Shown here in pieces: positions 5,802 through 13,852 of a stretch of 64,000 nucleotides of DNA; position 1 is the first letter of the stretch, and each line of letters opens with the position of its first letter. The DNA comes from a virus. The position numbers and the translations under genes are program-made. The notes beneath the pieces were generated by a model. It was not told where the DNA came from. It saw only the letters and a program-made list of their open reading frames with translations, and searched no databases. Location of the stretch: the IMG/VR virus record IMGVR_UViG_3300009703_004110, positions 1 to 64,000 of that record, one strand, 5' to 3'.

Positions 5802-6749
5802 TTATACGTCGAAGTCGATTTCTCCACCAGTATAAGCTATCTCTCCCTGCCACTCAAATGGCCCAAGACTTAATGCGCTGTATTGACCGGCATATTGAGA
5901 GATGCCTGGATACTGAGACGGCCAGTCAATGCCGGCGACAATCTCTTCCAGAGACTCTTTGTGCTTGGCCGTTAGACCGGGGTTCTCTTGCTTCCCACCT
6001 GATGGCTCCGCAACTACTGAGCCAGGAACAGGCTTAGCATTGGTGTCCAACTTAAAGGCAAACTGATAGTTCTTAGCCTGACCTTCAGTTACTTCGTATG
6101 GTAAGCCGAAGCCTTCCGCATTATCATAAAACGGAGACTGCTCGCCAAGCGCTATATATCTCTTATAGAAGTCTTGCTGCTCTCTTGCTGGGTCAGCTGC
6201 TGCAACTACAGTTTTTTTTTCAGCCGATTTGAGAAGTTCATCTATAGTGAGCATGGCTTCAGCCACCGGAGAGCTTCCAGGCTCGCCAGAGAGTCCCTCT
6301 ACACCCCAAGCTGTATATGGCTTAGGCTCCTCTCCTCTCATTTCAGAATAGACGTCTCCACCCAAGTGTAACTGCTGAAGACTTTGTACAATCGGTTCTA
6401 ATTGAGCCAACTGAGCCTTTTCTTCTGGTCCGCCCCATCCCTCATCGATCATATCCTTAAGAGCCTGAACACCCGCCAAAAGATCTTTAACCTTTTCAGT
6501 CGCTTCTGCCTCTAGGTCTCCGCCGCTTTCGCCAGCTAACGGCTCTTCGCCCGGAAGCCCCTCTTCAAGAGGCTCCTCTCCGAATGCTTCTACGGCTGCT
6601 TCGTCCATGCTATCAAAAGGCGTCTGTGAGGCTGTATCGTCCCACTCATCTAGCGCCTTCTTAGCTAACCGATCTGCTATATCCGCTTCTTTGGTAAGTC
6701 CTGCGGCATCCAGATCGTTAGCCAACTTTAATAATTTAACGTGAATCAT
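5802..6749 (-). CDS. 315-aa acidic protein with N-terminal packaging-like module
   Basis: The first 33 residues (core LLKLANDLDAAGLTKEADIA, then DRLAKKA) match the helical module shared by seven proteins of this window. The region 40-110 is very acidic and low in complexity (repeated EEPLEE, GEEPL). The remainder is soluble with no recognised domain. GGAG precedes the ATG by 6 nt. It starts 10 nt after the stop of the SOD-like gene, which also has the module. It is probably a virion-associated or internal head protein, by inference from the module. Confidence 0.7.
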   Translation of the reverse strand: MIHVKLLKLANDLDAAGLTKEADIADRLAKKALDEWDDTASQTPFDSMDEAAVEAFGEEPLEEGLPGEEPLAGESGGDLEAEATEKVKDLLAGVQALKDMIDEGWGGPEEKAQLAQLEPIVQSLQQLHLGGDVYSEMRGEEPKPYTAWGVEGLSGEPGSSPVAEAMLTIDELLKSAEKKTVVAAADPAREQQDFYKRYIALGEQSPFYDNAEGFGLPYEVTEGQAKNYQFAFKLDTNAKPVPGSVVAEPSGGKQENPGLTAKHKESLEEIVAGIDWPSQYPGISQYAGQYSALSLGPFEWQGEIAYTGGEIDFDV

Positions 6750-6759
6750 TATATCTCCA

Positions 6760-7458
6760 TCACTTTAATCTAGTTAGATTTTTTAGTCGTTTATCTGGAT
6801 TACGCCAGTCCATTCTGGACAGCCACCATTCAACATAAGCCTCTTTATCGAGACCAAAATCAGCAAAGTAAGCGTGCTCCCACATATCAAGTGCCGCAAT
6901 AGGGACACTGAAGATTGGAACACCAATTTCGTGCAGGTCAATGACGTCGATGTAAATCATCTTTGTCTTAATGCAATAGTTAACCAGTACCCAACCATTA
7001 CGAGTAAGCTTAGCTGCTCGGGTCAAATCTTTGGTAAAGTCTTTGGCACTTCTAATATATAAGTCACCAAGGTTACCGCTAAGAAACTTAGCTTTTTCCA
7101 TTGGCGTTGGTCTGCTATCATAAACATCTTCAAAATACATTTCATGAAGAAAAACTGCGTTCTCTGCATTGGAGGTACCACGTTGTACTTCGCGAAGCTT
7201 GCCGTAGGCTGGAGTATCTTTCTCATTAGAAGAAAGCAGAGTTTTCTTCTTTTCTTTGGTCAAAGACTCTAGTGCTTTCTGGTACATCTCTGCTAATTCA
7301 TGATGAGCATTGACTGTACTTTGTTGTACACCGCTCTTATGCATTTCAACCTTGGCAGTTTTACGCATATATGTATCAAGAATGTCCACCTCGCTGGACA
7401 TTCCTTGCTCGTCAATACGTGCCAAAGCGTGCAATACTTCTTTAAGATTTTCGCTCAT
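6760..7458 (-). CDS. Superoxide dismutase-like (Fe/Mn family) protein with N-terminal module
   Basis: The ATG at 7458 has AGAGG 8 nt upstream. Residues 1-36 carry the shared N-terminal module (LARIDEQGMSSEVDILDTY). Residues about 45-232 resemble iron/manganese superoxide dismutase: His52/His53 in the first helix, His105 (LHEMYF), then Asp191 and His195 in DMWEHAY, and the C-terminal VEWW...W motif. These would be the four metal ligands. The second-sphere HH pair of typical enzymes is not clearly kept, so catalysis is uncertain. At 232 aa it equals a normal SOD plus the module. Family known role: dismutation of superoxide. A virion or host-injected location is my inference. Confidence 0.8.
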   Translation of the reverse strand: MSENLKEVLHALARIDEQGMSSEVDILDTYMRKTAKVEMHKSGVQQSTVNAHHELAEMYQKALESLTKEKKKTLLSSNEKDTPAYGKLREVQRGTSNAENAVFLHEMYFEDVYDSRPTPMEKAKFLSGNLGDLYIRSAKDFTKDLTRAAKLTRNGWVLVNYCIKTKMIYIDVIDLHEIGVPIFSVPIAALDMWEHAYFADFGLDKEAYVEWWLSRMDWRNPDKRLKNLTRLK

Positions 7459-7693
7459 ATTTGAACCTCTACTATGTTTATCTTTATTAGTAAAACCAAT
7501 CAAACCATTTATACTTGACGGAACATCCCTTTGCTGGTTAAAAGCCTGGGACGCGATAGGCTTCCCCCGCCCGTTAAAGGCTCCTGGGGCCCCTCAGCAC
7601 TCCCGTATAATAAAACTAAGGCCCTCGTACTGGAGCGGGATACAAGTCACAGTCAGCGGACCTTACAGGGCCTGCATATCAATGCCAAATTGA
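7459..7693. ncRNA. GC-rich structured intergenic region, possible non-coding RNA
   Basis: These 235 gene-free bases are markedly GC-richer than the surroundings. On the plus strand they hold a stem AAGCCT-N10-AGGCTT (about 7541-7562), a self-complementary CTGGGGCCCCTCAG block (about 7584-7597), and GGCCCT...AGGGCC arms enclosing about 41 nt (7620-7672). No tRNA cloverleaf is visible. It could be a structured RNA or leader between the triple-kinase gene and the SOD-like gene. The strand is undetermined. Confidence 0.3.
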
Positions 7694-10567
7694 TTACTCC
7701 TCTTCTTCATTGTAAACCCAGGTCTCTTCGGGCAGGTAGATTGTTTCCGATGGATCTTCATCTTCATCACTTGGTAGGAATTCGGATGGAGTTATCCCCT
7801 TCGGATGTCTATTTGAAGGATCAAAGTATACTGGTGTATCACCTCTGTATCCCAGGTTTCCACTGTGAACATCTGTATTATCGGAGATTAACTGAAATAT
7901 CATTGATCGAACAATATCTGGCAACCAGCCCTTGGGAAGAGAAAGTCTTCTTTCTGCTTCTTTAAATACAGGCATAACTTCACCGTATAGACTTGAGCCA
8001 ATAAACTCGCCCACTAAGCCGTTAGTAAAAGTTTCTATATCTTTCATATCAGAATCAGGACCTGGTTTATTAGGTGCCCTCTGGAATGCACCACTGACAA
8101 CAACCTCATTTTGAGAATTTCTTTTGCCACCAAAATATACATTTAGCTTTCCAAAGGCTTTCTTAAATTCTCTCAATAATGACTTAGTTATATTAGACTC
8201 TTCTTTGTCTTCTATGTTCAGATATTTAGCCAAGTCTTTTAGCTGGTCATCATAAGATTTAACCATACTTCTGATTGGATTTAATTTCTCGATTACAACC
8301 CACGACATATTTCTTAGCTTCTTAACATCATATGGCTTCTTAGCTAATGGCACATCGAATATGCCATAGTCGAAAACCATTAGATTGTACTTGCTTCCCT
8401 TCTCTGGATCATGAACAGCTGCCGCCTGTTCTTTGTAATAGTCTAGGTCTTTATCATTAGACATAAGCTTAATCACACGATCATCTTCTGTAGTCCAAGC
8501 ATCGGCATAGCTACCAGATCCAAGAAAGTTTGTAGGCTTGTATCGTTCTAAGACGTCGGCGTTTCTGTTTAAGAAGTCCTTTACCCAGATCTCTTTACTT
8601 TCCCTGCTCTTCTCACCCTTAAACGAAGAAAACATTTCGCCTACTAAATTACCTATCACGGTTTCAGCGGAAAATATCTTACCGTACTCGCCAAACTCTC
8701 CCACTCTTTGTGGAAGTAAGTGCTCTAATCCGTATTGCTTGGCAAGCTCGGGAGTTAATATAGTCTCATCATAAGCGAAGTTTTCTCTGGCTCCATAATC
8801 TAGGTTTCTTCTGATTGGGCCAAGGGCGCTAGATAGAATAGTTTTAAGTCTATTTAGCTTCGCAGTCTTATCCCAGTCTCTAATTTCTGTATATTCTTCT
8901 GGTGCCTCATAAGCTGGAGACGGATTGTATGCATCAAAGAAGACCGGTGTAGTTCCGCGATAGCCCATGTTTTCTGGCTTAGTATCTCGGTGACCTCTAG
9001 TTAGAGACTTGAAGTTAGAAATCATAAAATCTTCAATCCATGATTTTTCTAGGCCATAGTGCTCTATGCCAGCGACTCTTAGTCTTTCTACTGAAAAATA
9101 CTGCTTGCGTCTCGAAGGCCTCTTCATCCATCTTTCGAAATGATGATTAATTCTCTTATCAACTAAGAATTTCGCAATATCTTCGTCAGATGTACTTCTC
9201 GGGATCTCGTCAGAGCCAGAAAGTATTTTGCTCATTGCTCTGGCAAAATCTGATACATAGCCAAGAAGATGATCAAGCGTAGGCTTACCTTGATAGGGAC
9301 TAAATCCAGGCTCTAAGAACTTCCTTGGTGTCTTAAGCTCTTCTGTAACTACCCATCCAAGATCAAAATGCTCTTTCATGTTTTCTTTAATTTCGCGCCC
9401 ATCTAAGCTTAATGGAAGATCTGGCATCCTAAATGGACCAGAATCATAAACTCTAAGGTCTCTCTTATCTCCAGTCTCAGGGTCAAAGGGCACGTCCTCA
9501 AGTCTTTTATATTCTTCCAAGGCTCCGAGCCCACCAAAGATCTTAAAGACTCGTCCATCCTCTAGCTTATAAGCGTGACCATGGGCTCCTGCACCAATGC
9601 TTTCTACTGGCATATACTCTGTAAATATGTCTGAATTAATATCTATGAACCTTTCGATAAAGGCTGCCGGGTTAGTATAGTTTTGTGACAGTTTTAACAA
9701 TGGCTCGGACTGCTCGATTAAATCAAATTGTGGCATTTCACCAAATAAATCATCAGCGTCATTTTGGCCAGGACTAAACGGATCAAAAAATACGGGAGTC
9801 TCGTTTCGATATCCGAGATTCTTAGAACCCAGGGTATCTACTCGTCCTTGTAACATAGAGTACAATAAAGCAATAATGTAGTTCTTTACAGTCTTCGAGC
9901 CCTCTGGAGAATCGTAGCCTTCCGGCTGGACTTCTTCTAATGGATAGAAGGCAATGAATCCTTGGTAAATTATATCTGCTGCTTTAGCCAGATTATCGGA
10001 AGTTATTTCCTTGATAGAGTCTGGATCAAAATTATAAGTGATATAATCATAGATGTTTCGATAGAATTCATCTTCACCAATCCCACCTTGATTCGGTAAG
10101 TATTCCGTTAGAGCCCATCCTAAGAAATCCACTCCTTTTTGCTCTGGAAGCTCGAATTTACCAAAGTCATAAATCTGAATGGTAGATTGTGTAGCGGCTC
10201 CCTGATAAAGCTTGTCAGTTTCTTCCTGATAGAAGCTCATTAGTTTTGGCTCATTAAAGAGCTTCAAGACCCTGCTGTCATCAGTGAGGTAAGCTTCGCC
10301 ATCCGCACCACCTCCAAGTCGTTTAACTGGGGTATGGATAGAGAAGATGGCAGAGTTCAGATCTAGAAATTTTCCAACCCATTGTTCTGCGATATTTTCA
10401 TCCATACCCTGAAGCATACTACCGAATAAGGGCGAATTCTGCACGAGATCAAGTCCAGGCATAATGCCCGAAGATAACTTATATAATGAAACAAGCTCCT
10501 CATCAAGGGACTCTTCTGTTAAGAGCTTTCCAAGATTATATAGTTTATTTGCTATCCTCGTCTTCAC
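7694..10567 (-). CDS. 957-aa protein with three tandem kinase-like domains and N-terminal module
   Basis: Three repeats of a protein-kinase-like fold are visible. Their Gly-rich loops are at about 84-91 (LGGGADGEAY), 324-332 (IGAGAHGHAY) and 683-691 (LGSGSYADAW). The candidate ATP-binding lysines are K102, K342 and K700. The hinges read LTEYL, VTEEL and VIEKL. The catalytic loops end in a shared NxGYRxxTPVxFD block. Domain 2 keeps HRD (526-528), N533 and D545. Domain 3 has D899, H901, N904 and D916. Domain 1 has lost the HRD. The N-terminal 30 residues are a diverged form of the shared module. Its ATG overlaps the stop of the 86-aa gene. A virion-borne, host-modifying kinase is inferred; pseudokinase activity is possible. 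Confidence 0.75.
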   Translation of the reverse strand: MKTRIANKLYNLGKLLTEESLDEELVSLYKLSSGIMPGLDLVQNSPLFGSMLQGMDENIAEQWVGKFLDLNSAIFSIHTPVKRLGGGADGEAYLTDDSRVLKLFNEPKLMSFYQEETDKLYQGAATQSTIQIYDFGKFELPEQKGVDFLGWALTEYLPNQGGIGEDEFYRNIYDYITYNFDPDSIKEITSDNLAKAADIIYQGFIAFYPLEEVQPEGYDSPEGSKTVKNYIIALLYSMLQGRVDTLGSKNLGYRNETPVFFDPFSPGQNDADDLFGEMPQFDLIEQSEPLLKLSQNYTNPAAFIERFIDINSDIFTEYMPVESIGAGAHGHAYKLEDGRVFKIFGGLGALEEYKRLEDVPFDPETGDKRDLRVYDSGPFRMPDLPLSLDGREIKENMKEHFDLGWVVTEELKTPRKFLEPGFSPYQGKPTLDHLLGYVSDFARAMSKILSGSDEIPRSTSDEDIAKFLVDKRINHHFERWMKRPSRRKQYFSVERLRVAGIEHYGLEKSWIEDFMISNFKSLTRGHRDTKPENMGYRGTTPVFFDAYNPSPAYEAPEEYTEIRDWDKTAKLNRLKTILSSALGPIRRNLDYGARENFAYDETILTPELAKQYGLEHLLPQRVGEFGEYGKIFSAETVIGNLVGEMFSSFKGEKSRESKEIWVKDFLNRNADVLERYKPTNFLGSGSYADAWTTEDDRVIKLMSNDKDLDYYKEQAAAVHDPEKGSKYNLMVFDYGIFDVPLAKKPYDVKKLRNMSWVVIEKLNPIRSMVKSYDDQLKDLAKYLNIEDKEESNITKSLLREFKKAFGKLNVYFGGKRNSQNEVVVSGAFQRAPNKPGPDSDMKDIETFTNGLVGEFIGSSLYGEVMPVFKEAERRLSLPKGWLPDIVRSMIFQLISDNTDVHSGNLGYRGDTPVYFDPSNRHPKGITPSEFLPSDEDEDPSETIYLPEETWVYNEEEE

Positions 10568-10824
10568 CTACCTGCTCTCCAGTGTCTTTTGTACCAACGT
10601 TCCATAACTATTATCGCATCTTCAATCTCAGACTCTTGCTCTTTTACTTTTTTCATGATAATCAAGACAGATTCGACTTCCTTAATTATTCGCAAGATTT
10701 GTTTGCACCGCTCCCTTTTACCCGGTATAGCCATAATGTGCGCCCACCGCGTATCCAGATTGCGCGCATAACGCATTGCGTCTGCTCGGTTTATCGGGTA
10801 TTTTATCTGATGAAGGTTCTTCAT
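10564..10824 (-). CDS. Hypothetical 86-aa helical protein
   Basis: The protein is small, basic and largely helical, with a charged coiled-coil-like stretch in the middle (IIKEVESVLIIMKKVKEQES). I placed the start at ATG 10824; a GTG 12 nt upstream is possible. The stop overlaps the ATG of the triple-kinase gene (ATGA), suggesting coupled synthesis, perhaps as a partner or chaperone. No family is recognised. It is divergent from the gene at 10939. Confidence 0.6.
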   Translation of the reverse strand: MKNLHQIKYPINRADAMRYARNLDTRWAHIMAIPGKRERCKQILRIIKEVESVLIIMKKVKEQESEIEDAIIVMERWYKRHWRAGR

Positions 10825-10938
10825 GTTGCTGGTCACCAGTAAGATGTTGCGTGTTCATTTGGGCGCATCCTTTGTAATTAAATAGTACCTATCTTGCTAT
10901 CAAATATTAATAGTAATTGTTTATTAGGGAGAATATGT

Positions 10939-11451
10939 ATGTCAGAATGGCAAACATCGAAATTAAAATCGCACACAATACGAGATTTAAGTCAAAACGT
11001 ATATTCGTTTGACGAATTTATTGAATCATTAAAAGAGCACAACGAACAAGGTTATGATACCTTCGTTGGTACCGACTCACAAATTCATAAGGGCCAGATC
11101 CACATTGCAACTTGTGTAGCCTTTGTACGTAGAGATAAGCCAGACATAGGCGGAGACAGATCCGGTCAGGTATTCTACATTAAGGAGAAAATCTCGCGTA
11201 GAGATTATCCAAATCTACGCATGAGAATGATGCTAGAGGCATACAGGTCTTTAGAGGTTGCAATGGAGATAGAACAATATGTTACTGAAACTCTTAGTGT
11301 TCACCTTGATATTGGGCCTAATCCTAGGAAGTCTAAGACCTCCGCATTTAAGGTAGAGCTAACCGGCATGATCAAGGGTCAGGGCTATGAAGTAGCTATC
11401 AAGCCTGACGCTTGGTGTGCTTCCGGTGTAGCCGATCGAGTATGTCGTTAG
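10939..11451 (+). CDS. YkuK/DUF458-family (RNase H-like) protein
   Basis: The ATG at 10939 is preceded by AGGGAGAATATGT. The protein (170 aa) matches what I know of the DUF458/YkuK family: FVGTDSQ near the start, the block RMRMMLEAYRSLEVA, then VHLDIGPNPRKSKTSAF and the C-terminal KPDAWCASGVADRV. The family has a predicted ribonuclease H-like fold with conserved acidic residues, and its biochemical role is not established. It stands alone on the plus strand with its own terminator, which suggests independent expression. Confidence 0.8.
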   Translation: MSEWQTSKLKSHTIRDLSQNVYSFDEFIESLKEHNEQGYDTFVGTDSQIHKGQIHIATCVAFVRRDKPDIGGDRSGQVFYIKEKISRRDYPNLRMRMMLEAYRSLEVAMEIEQYVTETLSVHLDIGPNPRKSKTSAFKVELTGMIKGQGYEVAIKPDAWCASGVADRVCR

Positions 11452-11474
11452 AACTGAAGTAAAATAGGTACTAA

Positions 11475-11510
11475 AAAAGGGGAAGAGAGTTTAAACTCTC
11501 TTCCCCTTTT
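11475..11510 (+). terminator. Rho-independent terminator
   Basis: A perfect stem GGGGAAGAGAGT...ACTCTCTTCCCC followed by TTTT lies 24 nt after the YkuK-like gene. The A-run on its left side makes it able to act for the convergent leftward HAD gene as well. Confidence 0.85.
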
Positions 11511-11521
11511 GCTTTGTCTGA

Positions 11522-12094
11522 TTATTTCTCTTGAGATGTTTCTAATAGCTTTACCAACTCAATATAAGATGGATAGTGTGCCTTCTTAAGAAAGGATGCC
11601 AAGTGGCTCAATTTCTCCATCTTCCATGAATCAGGAAGTAGACCATGAAGTTCGCCTGGAGTCTCTGTGTGCTGTAATTGAACAAATTGAATTTTATTAT
11701 CCGGGTATTGTTCCTGAAGATAAGTAAACTCAAAGTTGTCATCATCGAAATGAAGTTCTGAGCCAATCTCTTGTAGCTTATGTGCCTTGTCATTACCTAC
11801 AAAAATTAGCTCTTTAAAGTGTTATAGCATACCATTCGCTTGTAGAAATTCGATAACTTCGACACGATTTTCTGGTGAGTCCTTTCTGCTGGTAACCATG
11901 TATAATGTAGTGCCAGCTGCAGACAAGCGTGTGATAATATCTTTGATAATCGGAGACATTCTATGTCCAGTTACTTCATAATTAGCCCAGTCTTCTGGCA
12001 CTCGATAGATGTTAAATTGCAGAGTATCATCGAAATCAAAGCTCGCCATAGCGGGCGGGCTGGCCATAATTGATTCGATTAACTCTGCGCTCAT
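11522..12094 (-). pseudogene. HAD-type phosphatase gene interrupted by an in-frame TAA
   Basis: The start at ATG 12094 has AGGAAAG upstream. The first part (90 codons to the TAA at 11822-11824) holds HAD motif I, DFDDTLQF (DxDxT), and motif II in YMVTSRKDSPENR. The same reading frame continues without a break after the TAA, with KELIFVGNDKAHKLQEIGSE then LHFDDDNF, the typical Lys motif III and acidic motif IV, and ends at 11522. An intact HAD domain therefore spans both halves (about 190 codons). Nonsense mutation, sequencing error or readthrough could explain it. TAA ends other genes here, so general recoding is unlikely. The start just after the A-type Fe-S gene suggests operon membership. 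Confidence 0.75.
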
Positions 12095-12096
12095 TT

Positions 12097-12432
12097 TTAC
12101 TTTCCTGGCGCGAAGCTCATACCGCACCCACAGGATTTAGAGCCTGGAACATTAAACTTAAATCCACCATTAACAATATCGTCTGAAAAATCTATCTCCA
12201 TTCCATTTAGATAAAGATATGATTTTCTATCAACTACAATTGACTCTTCTGTCTCTTGATCTACGACAACCAGTCTATCTCCTTCTGAAATCTGGCTGGT
12301 TATTTCTACTTCATACATAAATCCAGAGCAACCTCCTCCACGTAAGGCAACCTTTAAGTGGCCGTCCGGCATTTGAAGTTGATTTCTGAGGCTAGCGATT
12401 TTTGCTAGCGCATTAGCTGTAGCTGTGATCAT
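12097..12432 (-). CDS. A-type iron-sulfur cluster carrier (IscA/ErpA/HesB family)
   Basis: This 111-aa protein has the full family signature: Cys35 in RGGGCSGF and the C-terminal Cys101-Gly-Cys103 (SKSCGCGMSF), which bind iron or an Fe-S cluster. The length equals the bacterial family norm. Known role: accept and deliver Fe-S clusters to apo-proteins. A second Fe-S protein (NifU C-terminal type) lies 2 kb upstream in the same leftward set. Possible clients in the phage are not evident. It shares one base with the gene before and has 2 nt to the next start. Confidence 0.9.
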   Translation of the reverse strand: MITATANALAKIASLRNQLQMPDGHLKVALRGGGCSGFMYEVEITSQISEGDRLVVVDQETEESIVVDRKSYLYLNGMEIDFSDDIVNGGFKFNVPGSKSCGCGMSFAPGK

Positions 12433-12734
12433 TATTCTATTCCGTGTAGTCTCTCCGCCACTCTAAGTAAAATTAGGTAGCCTAGAAGATCTTTTGTTAT
12501 ATCCTCACTGTTTATAGCATTATTATTAGATACATGGTCATTTGCCATACGAGATAATTTATCATCAATTCGACATTTTATTTGTTCTACTGGAGACGCT
12601 TTTGAAAAGATTCTTTTCGGATTAATTGCCGAGTTTCCATAAGCTTGATTCTTCTCGATTAACAAATCTTTAACACCATCGCATTCTTCCGCAATTAGTG
12701 CCTGCACCTCATCTAATGTAAACTTTTTACTCAT
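12432..12734 (-). CDS. DUF1599-like / MazG-like small protein
   Basis: This 100-aa all-helical protein has the stretch LLIEKNQAYGNSAI, the PVEQIKCRIDDKLSRM block and KDLLGYLILLRV near the C-terminus. The pattern resembles the DUF1599 (nucleotide-modification-associated) or MazG-like group seen in phages. If so, it would act on modified nucleotides or NTP pools, fitting the neighbouring Nudix and thymidine kinase genes. The assignment rests on remembered motifs only. Confidence 0.55.
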   Translation of the reverse strand: MSKKFTLDEVQALIAEECDGVKDLLIEKNQAYGNSAINPKRIFSKASPVEQIKCRIDDKLSRMANDHVSNNNAINSEDITKDLLGYLILLRVAERLHGIE

Positions 12735-13230
12735 CCGTTTCCTCCATTATTTCTTTCATCATTTGGCCTTTGTAATTTTCAGAATATAAAACTGAATATA
12801 CAAAGTTTTTAACTCTTTCATCTCCAATGTCAATTACCTCAGAATTATATATTTCGTCTATATGTAATAAGGAAAGATGCTTGTTTTTCTGAATTATCGG
12901 ACCGTAAGCCTGAACAGCCTTTGGCGATAGCTTTACCAAGATGTGCTTTACTCTATCATAATCCTTTTCATCTTCATTAAACTCAAAGTCGGGATCATCT
13001 GTTTTGAGATCTACCAGGGCCAAGCTCCCATATTCATTGGGAGGGAGTTTGATATAATTGTATATTGTCCTTCCAAGATATTCATCATACTTCATATTAG
13101 AGGTTTTTGAAAACCTTGGTATATCAAAGGAGGGCGTCGCCTCTCCTTTGTTTATTGTTAATATGTATTCACCAAATATAAAGTAAATATATGTCAGCTC
13201 TGCGCCGAACAGTATAATCAGCTCGTCCAT
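12727..13230 (-). CDS. Hypothetical 167-aa protein
   Basis: The protein has an acidic C-terminal half and a beta-rich N-terminus (ELTYIYFIFGEYILTIN). No membrane anchor is convincing and no domain is recognised. It overlaps the next gene by 8 nt and follows the Nudix gene with 3 nt between, so it belongs to the same leftward operon. Confidence 0.6.
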   Translation of the reverse strand: MDELIILFGAELTYIYFIFGEYILTINKGEATPSFDIPRFSKTSNMKYDEYLGRTIYNYIKLPPNEYGSLALVDLKTDDPDFEFNEDEKDYDRVKHILVKLSPKAVQAYGPIIQKNKHLSLLHIDEIYNSEVIDIGDERVKNFVYSVLYSENYKGQMMKEIMEETDE

Positions 13231-13233
13231 ATT

Positions 13234-13629
13234 TTATCCTTTAGCTATGTATTCTTTTAATGTGCTTACCAACCATTTTCCTAGAGGAATGAAGTCATAA
13301 TTATCAAGCTCTTCTATCGTAATCCAGGCCATATCAGAACTCTCATTATTAATTTTAGCTTCTCCTTCGGATTTTTTTGTTCCATAAAAGTAAAGAATTT
13401 TATCTGACTGCTCAATTTGTCCGAAATAATCAAGCTTATTTTCATTAGCCCATAGGTTAGCTTCTTCTTCTAACTCTCTTGCGGCAGCTTGAAAAGGATA
13501 TTCGTACTTATCTACTTCTCCACCTGGAAAGTTCCATAGTCCTGGCGCGGTTGTCCAATCAGCTCTTTTTAATATCAGAAATTTATCATTACGTACTGGT
13601 ATCAGTATCGCCACTTTTCTTTTGGTCAT
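13234..13629 (-). CDS. Nudix hydrolase
   Basis: This 131-aa protein has a Nudix box at residues 37-59 (GEVDKYE, then REL and EEE). The usual Gly near the end of GX5EX7REUXEEXGU is Asn. It would hydrolyse a nucleoside diphosphate linked to X; the substrate cannot be read from the sequence. Its start lies 41 nt inside the upstream DUF6356-like gene. Phage Nudix enzymes usually sanitise nucleotides or act on NAD- or ADP-sugars or RNA caps, and it sits in a cluster with other nucleotide-related genes. Confidence 0.85.
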   Translation of the reverse strand: MTKRKVAILIPVRNDKFLILKRADWTTAPGLWNFPGGEVDKYEYPFQAAARELEEEANLWANENKLDYFGQIEQSDKILYFYGTKKSEGEAKINNESSDMAWITIEELDNYDFIPLGKWLVSTLKEYIAKG

Positions 13630-13852
13630 ATGCTAACCTCTTTTGCATTGTTTCGTAAAGCTCTGTTATAACAGAGCTTCCTGTCGTGGTGAATAAAAAC
13701 GGAAAAACGCCGTGAACTAATAGAACAACGGCGGTTGATGCTAATATGAATGAAGTTCTGACGCAACACCATAAATGTTCCAGATATGTTTCTCCGACAG
13801 ATTCTGGATGTTTATTAAAGTCTTCTTTTATTTTCTTGCAACAGCCTTTCAT
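13589..13852 (-). CDS. DUF6356-like small membrane protein
   Basis: This 87-aa protein has the family pattern HPESVGETYLEHLWCC, then one to two hydrophobic spans (SFILASTAVVLLVHGVFPFL) and FTTTGSSVI before a charged tail. I know this architecture from bacterial, mainly alphaproteobacterial, proteins of unknown function annotated DUF6356. It probably resides in the inner membrane. A perfect 22-bp palindrome (13658-13679) lies in its coding end. It overlaps the Nudix gene by 41 nt and the upstream gene by 4 nt. Confidence 0.65.
   Translation of the reverse strand: MKGCCKKIKEDFNKHPESVGETYLEHLWCCVRTSFILASTAVVLLVHGVFPFLFTTTGSSVITELYETMQKRLAYDQKKSGDTDTST

Noticed and set aside
7459-7693. tRNA or 23S rRNA fragment
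   Set aside because: No cloverleaf or T-loop sequence; the AGTACGAG match to the sarcin-ricin loop is only 8 bases with unrelated flanks.
11822-11824. TAA reassigned to sense in this phage
   Set aside because: Other clear genes end normally at TAA (for example at 5730 and 44774), so a genome-wide recoding is not supported.
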